Positions 57,301 to 64,000 of a stretch of 64,000 nucleotides of DNA are shown in pieces. Both the position numbers and the translations under genes were made by a program. Source of the stretch: Dromiciops gliroides (Eukaryota > Chordata > Mammalia > Microbiotheria > Microbiotheriidae); the NCBI RefSeq assembly GCF_019393635.1, contig NC_057862.1:90772159-90836158 (forward strand). The letters run 5' to 3'. The notes beneath the pieces were generated by a model. The model worked only from the letters and a program-made list of their open reading frames with translations, ran no database searches and was not told the DNA's origin. Within the stretch, counting starts at the first letter, position 1; each line of letters begins with the position of its first letter.

Positions 57301-60300
57301 AACAAAAAGAAAAGCATATTTTTCCATGTATAAAGTTAGTAAGACTTGGCATTAATAATTATTTCTTAAGGTTTATCAAGTGCCTTCCTTACCACAATTC
57401 TGTGAGACAAAAAGTACAAGTATTCCCATTTCTATTGTTTTAAATCCCACCCACTCTGAACTTCCTGGGCTTCCATTCCTATTTACAGATGAGAAATTGA
57501 GGTGGAACTTGATTCAGTATTTTAACCCACTATGCCTGTAATTCTCAACCTTGTCCACAGTGGTAGAACCCCAAAGTTTAAACAAAACTTTGGCAGAATG
57601 CTTGTAGCAAAATCCTTATGCCTATTAACAAACAACATAAGGTTCATTTAGAAAAAAAAAAACTTGGGGTGATTCAAAGTACATTGTTACATAAGAAACA
57701 CTGCACTGGGGAAGCTAGGTAGCACAGTGGATAAAGCACCGACCCTGAATTCAGGAGGACCTGAGTTCAAATCTGACCTCAGATGCTTGACACTTACTAG
57801 CTGTGTGACCCTGGGCAAGTCACTTAACTCTCATTGCCCCCCTAAAAAGAAAGAAAGAAACACTGCACTATACCAGGGCTTCTTAAACTTTTTCCACTTG
57901 CAACCCCTTTTCACCTAAGAAATTTTTACACAATCCCATGTATACATGTATATAAAATAGGTACACATAACCTTTTACCATTGCCAAAATTTTCATAATC
58001 CCCACATTCAGTTACTGTCCTGACCCACAGTTTAAGAAGCTCTGCACTAGACCATGCAGTTTCTTAGTGGTATGGTCAATGCTAGACAAAATCTAATTGA
58101 TCCAAACTGGGTAACACAGGAAAGTGCTAGACCTGGACTTGAAATCTGAATTTAAATTCCGCCTCAGATACCTAATTTGAGCATGCCATTTAACTTCTGT
58201 CTACCTCAGTTTTCTCATCTGTAAAATGAGAATAATAATAGCATCAACTTTCCAGGATAGTTTTTTTTGGTTTTGGGGGGTTTTTTTAGTGAGGCAATTG
58301 AGGTTAAGTGACTTGCCCAGGGTCACACAGCTAGTAAGTGTTAAGTGTCTGAGGCCGGATTTGAACTCAGGTCCTCCTGAATCCAGGGCCACTGTGCCAC
58401 CTAGCTGCCCCCAGGATAGTTGTTAATCAAATGAGAAAATATTTGTAAAGCACTTTGCAAACTTTAAAACACTACATAAATGCTAGCTGTTAAATGCCAG
58501 CTATCATAAGTGTCATCAATACCACTAATTTACACAGAAATTGCACACACGAAAAAAAAGATAATGTATAACATAAAGACAAAGTTCAAAGTGAAAGAGT
58601 AAATAGTAAAACAGGAAAGCCAACATTTTAAAGTATAAGAGTATAACTATTTTTTATAAAACTTTGCAGGCTATGGAGGATTAATCTAGGATTAGGCTAA
58701 ATGAACGTACTACTTACCCAAACTATGTCCAGCAACAGAGACTCCTCCTTTAAAACCTGGGTTCCGACTGATAAAAAGTGCATGTAGACGGTTTATTTCC
58801 ATTCCCACTTTTTCCACAATAGTCTGACAGTAGGTAGGGCTATTGTAAAATAGTATGTCTAGCAGGGTTTCATTGGTAAAGTGTCGCAGACGGCCAATAC
58901 TTGGTAGAGTTATTTTTTTAATGTTCCTTTGAAAAGCAAAAATATAAATATATTTAGTCATCAATATCAAGTTCTTCATAAACATTATTAAGAGCCTCTT
59001 ATGGGGGGCAGCTTGGTGGCGCAGTGGATAGAGCACCGGCCCTGGAGTCAGGAGTACCTGGGTTCAAATCCGGCCTCAGACACTTAACACTAGCTGTGTG
59101 ACCCTGGGCAAGTCACTTAACCCCAACTGCCTCACTAAAAAAAAAAAAAAAAAAGGCTCTTATGTACAGGACACTGTTCCAAGTGCTGGGGGATACAAGC
59201 TTAAAAAATTATTATCTCTGCCATGTCTCTTGAACAGTCCATAAAAGTAAATATTGACTCATAACGTACCTTGAGGGGAAAAGATTGGAGGGAGGGAGGG
59301 GATTCAAAGTAGCAAAAGGTAGGAAAGACCAGAATCACTGTGCTTACAAAGCTGAGATACTATTCTCACCTAAATGCTTATCTATATAGAATATGCAAAA
59401 ATTGGGTAGATTGATTGTAGGACTAGAACAGAGGAGGAAGAGACCTTAGAGATCATCTAGTTTGATATCCTCATTTTACAGATGAAAGAACCAAAGAGGT
59501 CAAGTAACTTGCCAAAGACTACAAAGCTAATTAGTAGCACAGCTTCTTAGTAAGAGAACCAAGACCTGAATCTGAGTTACTGGATTTTTTCCCATTAATC
59601 CACACTTTTAGGGGCTTCCTACAATATAAATGTAACATACTGTATATTAATATTATTAAGATAGTATAATGTATTAAAATGGTTAGAGTTCAAAGGATCT
59701 TAGATAGCTTGTTCAATGTTCCCATTTTACAGATGAGCAAACTGAGGCTCAGGGAGATACAATCACCTCCCAAGTTAGGACTGAAAGCAGTGGAGGGAAA
59801 AAGGGGTCCTAAAGTCTCAGTGCAATGGTTTAATAGTAAATTTCTACCTTTCTAATTTTGAACTTAAAATTATATCTAAATCTAGAAAATTAACTAATAC
59901 AAACCTGTCAACACCTGTAGCATCACCATGTAAGGAACTATGCCAGTGAACTGGAAGGAATTCCACCCTGCTTACTTTATGGTCATCTAAAGATTTCTTA
60001 AAATGTGTCTGCAGCAATTTCAGAGAAACCATCCTGAAATCATCAACTTCAAGAAAGAAAAATGAAATATTTCAGTGAAAAAAATTCAATATTAGCTGGA
60101 TCAATGATTATAAAAGAAATAATTATTGTGTTTAAAATCCCGAAGGCATTTTCTGAAGAAAAAAAGCAGATCTATTACTTCAAGAACACTAAAAATTAAG
60201 GAAAAAAGTTAATAATTCCTTTGTTTTAAAAGCAAAGAATCTTATAAAAGCACACTTAATTGGCTATAAAAATATGAACCTAACCAGTAACACAAAGGTT

Positions 60301-63300
60301 TAAAAAAAAAATCCAAATTTAATGAAAAAATGACAAATTCATTAAAAAACTTCCTTCAATTAAAATTATTTGCAAATAAATATAGTGCTCATGAATCATG
60401 GCAGTCAAATGTAAAACCATGAAAAAAAAAGATTTTCCCCTTAACCAATCAAATTTACATTCCTTCTGCTGACGTATTATAAACCACCTAGAGATTTTTG
60501 TTCAGCTGAAAACTAAGAGTTTTAAGAGCACCTCAACAGTTTATATATTCATTTTAAAAGTACTCTTTGAATGAAAAAGTAATGATTAACATACCACACT
60601 CAATAATGCTTCTAAAACGTAAATCGCAAACAGGACCAATGCCATGTACCATAAATACTAAATGGTCAACCTGAGGCATCTCACCTGTAGAAAGAGGAAA
60701 ATGTTAAATATTTGTTACCTAATGGATGGGTAGTGCTATATTGGCTTCAAAGCCCTTAAACTTCCATATGTAAAAACCCTTAAGAGTTCTACTCCCCTGA
60801 CACCACTAATACACACCTCAACAACCCCAAATTGAAAACAACTCAGTACTAGCTATGTGACCCTAGGCAAGTCTCTTAACCCTCACTGCCCCACCCCACC
60901 CCACCACAAAAATAAGTCAGCTCAGTAACAGGGTAGGAGACCAGGGAGGAAAAGGAAGCAGGCTACTGTACTACCTGGAAACTCTCATAATCATCTAACT
61001 GTTCAGAATTCTCCAACTCTTAGTTTGGTAATCACTTGGACTCTTCATTTCTCCAGGGTCTTAAACTCCCTTTTGAGAAATACTGATAAGATAAAACTTG
61101 GTCTGTGCTATTTGTCTTCTATATCCATTTTACTTAAAGAATTTTTTTAATTTACTCAGATAAGCTTAATGTACATACTTATTTAATTTTTTCATTCCCC
61201 TTATTTTACCTCCTTACACATTTATTGTATAACTGGGAAATACAATAAACACGAACAGTATGAAGTTGTCAAACTGAATTTCATACTTCATGTTAAAACA
61301 AATGAAACTAAAGTTTTTCCAAACTGTCATGATCCAAGATTGTTGGTCCCTATACAAAGGTGTAAGAAAACAAAAGCAATCATTTATGAAATCACAGTCA
61401 AAAACCAAAGGCACAGCAAACAACATGCTTATTCACATAGGAAATAAGACACAAACTGAAATGTGTATAAATAGTAACATGTTGATATGTTTAATGCCAC
61501 GCTAACTTTTTAAATGAAAGGAGGCATTTCCAGGTCTATGTGTAACTTATACTTTACAATCCCCAACATAAATAATATTACCTTTTACCAGCTCAAAAAA
61601 AGTGTTAAAAGACTAAAAATGTACATGAGTCCTATGTAAACTATAAATTATAAAAGTATCATCCCTACTAAAGGCATATTTATAAGTTATAGGAAAGGTA
61701 AAGATAGGAGTGGCTATTGATCAAAGCAGAGGATAACTGTAATAAAGCATATATTATAGAAAGTGAGTATTAAATGTAAAATATGAAGAATTCAACATGC
61801 AAATTCAATTCACTTCACATGAAAGGTTTGTCATTAGAAATTAAGGAACTGGGGCAGCTAGATGGCGCAGTGGATAGAGCACCGGCCCTGGAGTCAAGAG
61901 TACCTGAGTTCAAATCCGGGCTCAGACACTTAACACTTACTAGCTGTGTGGCCCTGGGCAAGTCACTTAACCCCAATTGCCTCACTAAAAAAAAAAAAAA
62001 AAAAAAAAAAAAGAAATTAAGGAACTAGGGGACAGCTAGGTAGAGCAGTAGATGAAGCATTGGCCCTGGATTCAGGAGGACCTGAGTTCAAATCCAGCCT
62101 CAGATGCTTGACACTAGCTGTGTGACCCTAGGCAAGTCACTTAACCCTCACTGCTCCACCCAAAAAAAAAAAGAAAGAAATTAAGGAACTAAGAACATAT
62201 GATTAAAGGAAAAAAACATGAATTTAGAGTCTAATCAAGCAAGAATACAATTAGAACAATGGGTAGTTATTAGTAACAAATCATTTATGTATACACAGTG
62301 AATACTGCAAGAGTCATATGTGAAATTATATATATAAAATATATGTGAAGTTATATATATTAAAAATATAAAATGAAAGGAACCTAAAGTCAAACTCTGA
62401 GTAACTATAATGACCAACCTAGGACCTGCAGAGTGAACAATTAAACTAACTTTTATCCTTACAATAAAGGTGTAAAGAATGTAGTATATGCTGTTAAGAC
62501 AGTTTTAGTTGGTGTTGTTTAAATGTTTTGTTATAAAGGACGGCTCACTTTTTGAAGAAGGGAGGAAGGGATCATGAAATAACTAAATTAAAAAAAGGCA
62601 TTAATAAAATTATAACAGGAGAAAATGTTTTATACAACAAAAATGCCCCTTACAAGCAATAAGAATAAGAAAATATATCAAAACAAATGGACTTGGTATA
62701 CCAAGTAAGGAATAGAAGATAATAGAAGACACCAGAAGTAAGTGCTAGAAAAGATGGCATAAAAGAAAAGATGAAAAAGAATTCAAGGAAGACTTCATCA
62801 AAGGAAGCTTCCACAAATCACATTCCTGTTTCAATTTACTCTAAAGGGCCTGGCTCTCTCAAGACTGTCTATGGTAAACATGAATGAAATGTGGAACAAG
62901 TTAAAATAGTTGTATTCAAATAACTCAGGCCACATTTACATCTTGATTTTAGGTTCAAAATGCCTAAGAGGTAGTATCATTAGCTCCATTTCACAGATAA
63001 GGAAACTGAGGATCAGAAAGGTTAAGTGACTTGCCCACCATCACAAAAGTGGCAGAGCTAGGACTCAAATTTACTTCTTTCAATTAATATCAGGGTTTTC
63101 TCTACTATAATGTACTGAAAATGAAAGACCTGAGTTGTTTGATTATATCATTGGTCTTTTATTTCAGCTCTTTGCCTAGAGGTTCACATACCATCAGGAA
63201 TTTCATCATGATCATCAATTCCACGTTTTACAACTCTAGGTCTCGTCTGTCCATCTTGTGTGGTCCCCCATTCATCTGGCACTGAAGAATGCTGAAACTG

Positions 63301-63309
63301 AACTATAAC
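45234..63309 (-). CDS. SEC23IP: SEC23IP (Sec23-interacting protein, p125), 3' half, 13 exons
   Basis: Thirteen minus-strand exons join in frame into 601 residues plus a stop. The mammalian protein is about 1000 residues, so roughly the first 400 lie past the right edge. By family knowledge it binds the COPII coat protein Sec23 at ER exit sites and belongs to the DDHD / PA-PLA1-like group with DDHD1 and DDHD2. Along the visible segment: HGIG at residues 53-56, the nucleophile-elbow motif GHSLG at 183-187, a SAM domain at about 245-306, a lysine/glutamate-rich linker at 307-355, and the DDHD region from about 355 to 590, including HPLDPVAYR at 423-431 and RRIDYVL at 548-554. The C-terminus ends SPEQPQH. 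SEC23IP is preferred over DDHD2 because the exon sequences match remembered SEC23IP nearly residue for residue, for example [20 protein letters not shown]. All exons are open, and every intron is GT-AG except one GC-AG. The gene looks functional. Intron sizes range from 177 to 6010 bp. Confidence 0.96.
45768..45930 (-). CDS. SEC23IP: SEC23IP exon l (end of DDHD domain)
   Basis: 163 bp. It encodes [40 protein letters not shown] and [14 protein letters not shown]. The conserved Asp in [11 protein letters not shown] is a DDHD-type residue. Donor is GTAAGA. Confidence 0.96.
46562..46747 (-). CDS. SEC23IP: SEC23IP exon k
   Basis: 186 bp. It encodes [40 protein letters not shown] and [20 protein letters not shown], then VE. 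The helical, coiled-coil-like segment is inserted within the DDHD region and separates SEC23IP from DDHD2. Confidence 0.96.
47379..47481 (-). CDS. SEC23IP: SEC23IP exon j (DDHD domain)
   Basis: 103 bp. It encodes [20 protein letters not shown] and [14 protein letters not shown], leaving one base for the next codon. Together with the preceding exon it forms HPLDPVAYR, which holds conserved His and Asp residues of the DDHD region. Confidence 0.96.
47872..48027 (-). CDS. SEC23IP: SEC23IP exon i (DDHD domain)
   Basis: 156 bp, 52 codons. It encodes [40 protein letters not shown] and [12 protein letters not shown]. The [20 protein letters not shown] block is a DDHD-family hallmark. Donor is GTGAGT. 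Confidence 0.96.
48490..48650 (+). mobile_element. MIR-related CORE-SINE
   Basis: CCCAGGTTCAAATCCTGACT, TTCCTCATCTGTAAAATGAG, then AGGCCCCTTCCAGCTCTTA. In the 6-kb SEC23IP intron. Confidence 0.65.
49184..49360 (+). mobile_element. WSINE-like SINE
   Basis: Full SINE with an A/CA-rich tail, antisense to SEC23IP. Confidence 0.92.
49411..49548 (+). mobile_element. WSINE-like SINE with small internal deletion
   Basis: GAGCAGCTAGGTGGCACAGT head. ACTTGACACTAGCTGTGTG lacks the usual TTACT repeat unit. Short A-tail. Confidence 0.9.
50477..51452 (+). pseudogene. L1-type ORF1 (RNA-binding protein) of the half-L1
   Basis: About 325 codons, the usual ORF1 length. The N-terminal part is rich in charged heptads ([20 protein letters not shown]), a coiled coil. 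The RRM-like part reads [18 protein letters not shown], and the C-terminal domain has [11 protein letters not shown] and [10 protein letters not shown]. One single-base frameshift lies at an A-run near 50865-50872, with in-frame stops near 51078 and 51165. The copy is therefore inactive but recent. Confidence 0.88.
51490..51575 (-). repeat. SINE-like segment inside the half-L1
   Basis: ATGTCTGAGGCCAGGTTTTG, GGGTCCAGGGGTGATGCTTT and TCCACTGTGTCACTTAGCT align with a reverse CORE-SINE body and head, right after the ORF1 stop. Diverged from the young SINEs. Confidence 0.6.
52434..52456 (+). repeat. (AGGG)n short tandem repeat in half-L1 3' end
   Basis: Polypurine G-rich run just before the GAGAAAAATTTGGAACT block, typical of L1 3' ends. 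Confidence 0.7.
53355..53515 (-). mobile_element. MIR fragment
   Basis: AGAGATCATCTAAGTTAAAT, AAAAAGAGTCTCAGAGAAAG, then AGGATCCAGGTCTCTGGC. Confidence 0.55.
53529..53974 (-). mobile_element. solo LTR (class I/gamma-like ERV) in SEC23IP intron
   Basis: 446 bp, flanked by CTAC at 53525-53528 and 53975-53978. In its own direction it begins TGTAATGATTGGAATGACGC and contains an AATAAACCC signal. It is related to 9068-9448 and in the same orientation as SEC23IP. It ends about 60 bp inside the intron from the exon h donor. A fossil without an internal region. Confidence 0.87.
54036..54037 (-). promoter_or_regulatory. SEC23IP: non-canonical GC 5' splice site of SEC23IP intron
   Basis: The exon end plus intron start reads CAG|GCAAGT, a strong consensus apart from GC in place of GT. 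The matching acceptor (TGATTAG) lies at 48028-48029. No alternative GT nearby keeps the frame and the family sequence. Confidence 0.88.
54038..54235 (-). CDS. SEC23IP: SEC23IP exon h (charged linker), GC donor
   Basis: 198 bp, 66 codons. It encodes a Lys/Glu-rich linker ([20 protein letters not shown] onward), then [13 protein letters not shown] and [11 protein letters not shown], the start of the DDHD region. The exon ends CAG and the intron begins GCAAGT, so the boundary is GC-AG. Reading on without splicing leaves the family consensus, while the next exon resumes [16 protein letters not shown]. Confidence 0.94.
55910..56035 (+). mobile_element. L2/MIR3-type tail repeat
   Basis: TATTGAGCAACTACCTTGTG, GGGATACAAAGAAATGTAAA, AAGGAGCTTAAAATATAATT. 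Confidence 0.5.
56529..56624 (-). CDS. SEC23IP: SEC23IP exon g (end of SAM domain)
   Basis: 96 bp, 32 codons. It encodes [20 protein letters not shown] then [12 protein letters not shown]. The [15 protein letters not shown] signature is the C-terminal half of the SAM fold. Only 177 bp of intron separates it from the previous exon. Confidence 0.95.
56802..56951 (-). CDS. SEC23IP: SEC23IP exon f (start of SAM domain)
   Basis: 150 bp, exactly 50 codons. An acidic leader ([20 protein letters not shown]) is followed by the first helices of a SAM domain, [20 protein letters not shown] and KEKIDMESL. The SAM domain mediates self-association and membrane targeting in this family (family knowledge). 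Confidence 0.94.
57182..57294 (-). CDS. SEC23IP: SEC23IP exon e
   Basis: 113 bp, acceptor TTCAG and donor GTATGT. It completes the elbow Gly and encodes [14 protein letters not shown] followed by a less conserved [20 protein letters not shown] tail. It ends on a codon boundary. Confidence 0.95.
57708..57854 (+). mobile_element. WSINE-like SINE with 15-bp TSD
   Basis: AAGAAACACTGCACT at 57693-57707 and 57855-57869. Full SINE with a GAAA-type tail, in the intron between exons d and e. Confidence 0.94.
57874..58044. mobile_element. hAT-type MITE, 171 bp
   Basis: Ends CAGGGCTTCTTAAACT and, in reverse, CAGAGCTTCTTAAACT form 16-bp inverted repeats. CACTATAC (57866-57873) and CACTAGAC (58045-58052) are an 8-bp target duplication with one change, as hAT elements produce. 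No coding capacity. Confidence 0.82.
58110..58490 (+). mobile_element. MIR-like CORE-SINE split by a younger SINE
   Basis: AGACCTGGACTTGAAATCTG, TCAGTTTTCTCATCTGTAAA, then after the SINE AGCACTTTGCAAACTTTAAA. Confidence 0.7.
58263..58410 (-). mobile_element. WSINE-like SINE
   Basis: CCAGGATAGTT at 58252-58262 and 58411-58421. A small deletion removes the segment between GGGCC and ACTGTGCC in the head. Confidence 0.93.
58718..58926 (-). CDS. SEC23IP: SEC23IP exon d (GHSLG nucleophile elbow)
   Basis: 209 bp. It encodes [20 protein letters not shown], then a stretch through [20 protein letters not shown], then [10 protein letters not shown]. The last Gly codon of the GHSLG motif is split by the intron (G at the exon end, GA in the next exon). 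Ser of GHSLG is the presumed nucleophile by family knowledge. Donor GTAAGT is a strong consensus. Confidence 0.96.
59004..59153 (+). mobile_element. WSINE-like SINE
   Basis: GGGCAGCTTGGTGGCGCAGT head, poly-A tail. A CTCTTATG-type duplication flanks it. It lies about 80 bp upstream of the exon d acceptor. Confidence 0.92.
59440..59560 (-). mobile_element. MIR fragment
   Basis: ACCTTAGAGATCATCTAGTT, CATTTTACAGATGAAAGAAC. Confidence 0.55.
59690..59790 (-). mobile_element. MIR fragment
   Basis: CCCATTTTACAGATGAGCAA, ACTGAGGCTCAGGGAGATAC. Confidence 0.55.
59905..60046 (-). CDS. SEC23IP: SEC23IP exon c
   Basis: 142 bp. It encodes [40 protein letters not shown] and GDATGVD, finishing with a split Arg codon. 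Donor is GTTTGT, weaker than its neighbours. The [13 protein letters not shown] block is characteristic of this family. Confidence 0.95.
60595..60684 (-). CDS. SEC23IP: SEC23IP exon b (HGIG motif)
   Basis: 90 bp between a CTACAG acceptor and a GTATGT donor. It encodes [20 protein letters not shown] and [10 protein letters not shown]. The hydrophobic strand ending in HGIG is the first conserved motif of the DDHD phospholipase-like fold. The exon enters and leaves in phase 1. Confidence 0.95.
60838..60910 (+). mobile_element. WSINE-like SINE, 3' fragment
   Basis: Only the CORE end remains: ACTAGCTATGTGACCCTAGG, AACCCTCACTGCCCC, then a CCCCA-repeat tail. Confidence 0.75.
61851..62011 (+). mobile_element. 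WSINE-like SINE, first of array with threefold TSD
   Basis: A full SINE with long poly-A. AGAAATTAAGGAACT precedes it (61836-61850) and follows it (62012-62026). Confidence 0.95.
62027..62175 (+). mobile_element. WSINE-like SINE, second of array
   Basis: A different, more diverged unit (GACAGCTAGGTAGAGCAGTA). AGAAATTAAGGAACT occurs again at 62176-62190, giving three target copies around two SINEs. Confidence 0.95.
62950..63100 (-). mobile_element. MIR fragment
   Basis: CCATTTCACAGATAAGGAAA, GTTAAGTGACTTGCCCACC, GGCAGAGCTAGGACTCAAAT. It lies about 90 bp past the exon a donor. Confidence 0.65.
63192..63309 (-). CDS. SEC23IP: SEC23IP exon a (first in window)
   Basis: 118 bp, entered in phase 0 after a TTTTAG acceptor and ended by a GTATGT donor. 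It encodes [20 protein letters not shown] and then a [16 protein letters not shown] stretch. This is the linker upstream of the lipase-like core. Exons further 5' are outside the window. Confidence 0.94.
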
Positions 63310-64000
63310 CTAAAATATACAATAAAAATAGTCAAAACACTACACAAAAATTAAACAAATTCATTTCTATTCTGAACAAAACTGTATCTCCTCAAACATA
63401 AATGAGTAAAGTAAAACTTTTGCTATATCTAAATACCTATATAAGGCAGATGTTAGACCCTCTGACCCTAAGACTAGTGTATCCACTGTACTTAAATAAC
63501 CAGATTCACCAAGTCAACTGACAGTATGCAAATATATTGTTAGCAGCTATAGGCATACCTCAATTTAAACTTTATTTGAAAATTCAGATTAAAAAATAAA
63601 TCAGATTACTTATTTTCATTTTAAAAAATGGACGTACAAGGGAATGCACAATAAGAAGCCTTTAAGCATCCAGTGAATGTATAAAAAAGTAACAAATATA
63701 AAATTAAATTTGCATAAAACTTTGGAAGTCATTTTATAGAAAAACATGCCTAGCTAGATTCACTGAGTTTTGTCCTGTGACTTCCTGAAAAATATCTTTC
63801 AGTTAGTTAAAACTTTCTAACATCATACAGAAATTAGTATACCTGACTTAACAAATGTAGCAATTAGTTTAGTTGTTCCAATGTATGTTGCCACAAATGG
63901 AAATTTCAAATGAGAATATCTAAGTTCTGCTAGTTACTCTGATCAATTTTAACTACGGCAAACAATTCTGAATACAACGCAAATATACATGTTATTTACT

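Noticed and set aside
342-62175. SINE heads as true tRNA genes
   Set aside because: The heads have A/B-box-like sequence but no intact cloverleaf, and are followed by the CORE domain and poly-A, so they are SINEs.
45234-63309. Gene being DDHD2 rather than SEC23IP
   Set aside because: The [20 protein letters not shown] segment, the SPEQPQH C-terminus and the long linker fit SEC23IP. DDHD2 differs in all three.

Overview
The window is vertebrate nuclear DNA, almost certainly marsupial and probably Australian. It is AT-rich, intron-exon structured, and saturated with one young tRNA-derived CORE-SINE of WSINE-like type (about 40 copies, many with intact target-site duplications, TSDs). It also holds half-L1/L1 3' ends, RTE (BovB-like) LINE sequence, SINEs with an RTE tail, older MIR, L2 and CR1/L3 remnants, small mariner and hAT elements, and several solo LTRs. 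Element names come from recall of the families; no database search was run.

Region 1-41 kb: no protein-coding exon was recognised. The sequence is a mosaic of repeats. Notable items are an inverted repeat at 1-1290, solo LTRs at 9068-9448 and 16343-16982, an RTE copy inserted into an L1 (21.4-22.7 kb), a 5'-truncated L1 (27.0-28.3 kb), a 383-bp polypurine microsatellite (33371-33753), CR1/L3 pieces (34.6-35.5, 38.1 and 39.7-40.5 kb) and a mariner-like MITE (39988-40196). Two repeat-poor blocks (about 12.8-13.85 kb and 29.84-30.2 kb) could be conserved non-coding elements.

Region 41-64 kb: the 3' half of SEC23IP (Sec23-interacting protein, p125) lies on the minus strand. Thirteen coding exons (63309 down to 45234) join without a phase conflict into 602 codons, 601 residues plus stop. 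They carry the HGIG and GHSLG lipase-type motifs, the SAM domain and the DDHD domain. The 5' part of the gene lies beyond the right edge of the window. One intron (48028-54037) has a GC-AG boundary, a half-L1 (HAL1-like) element with a 16-bp TSD, and a solo LTR whose end is about 60 bp from that GC donor. The 3' UTR probably runs from 45233 to about 41.35 kb.

No multi-gene system, CRISPR array, tRNA or rRNA gene was found. The most useful observations are the GC-AG intron, the ORF1-only LINE with a SINE-like piece fused after ORF1, tandem SINE arrays sharing one repeated target site, and microsatellites born from SINE tails.
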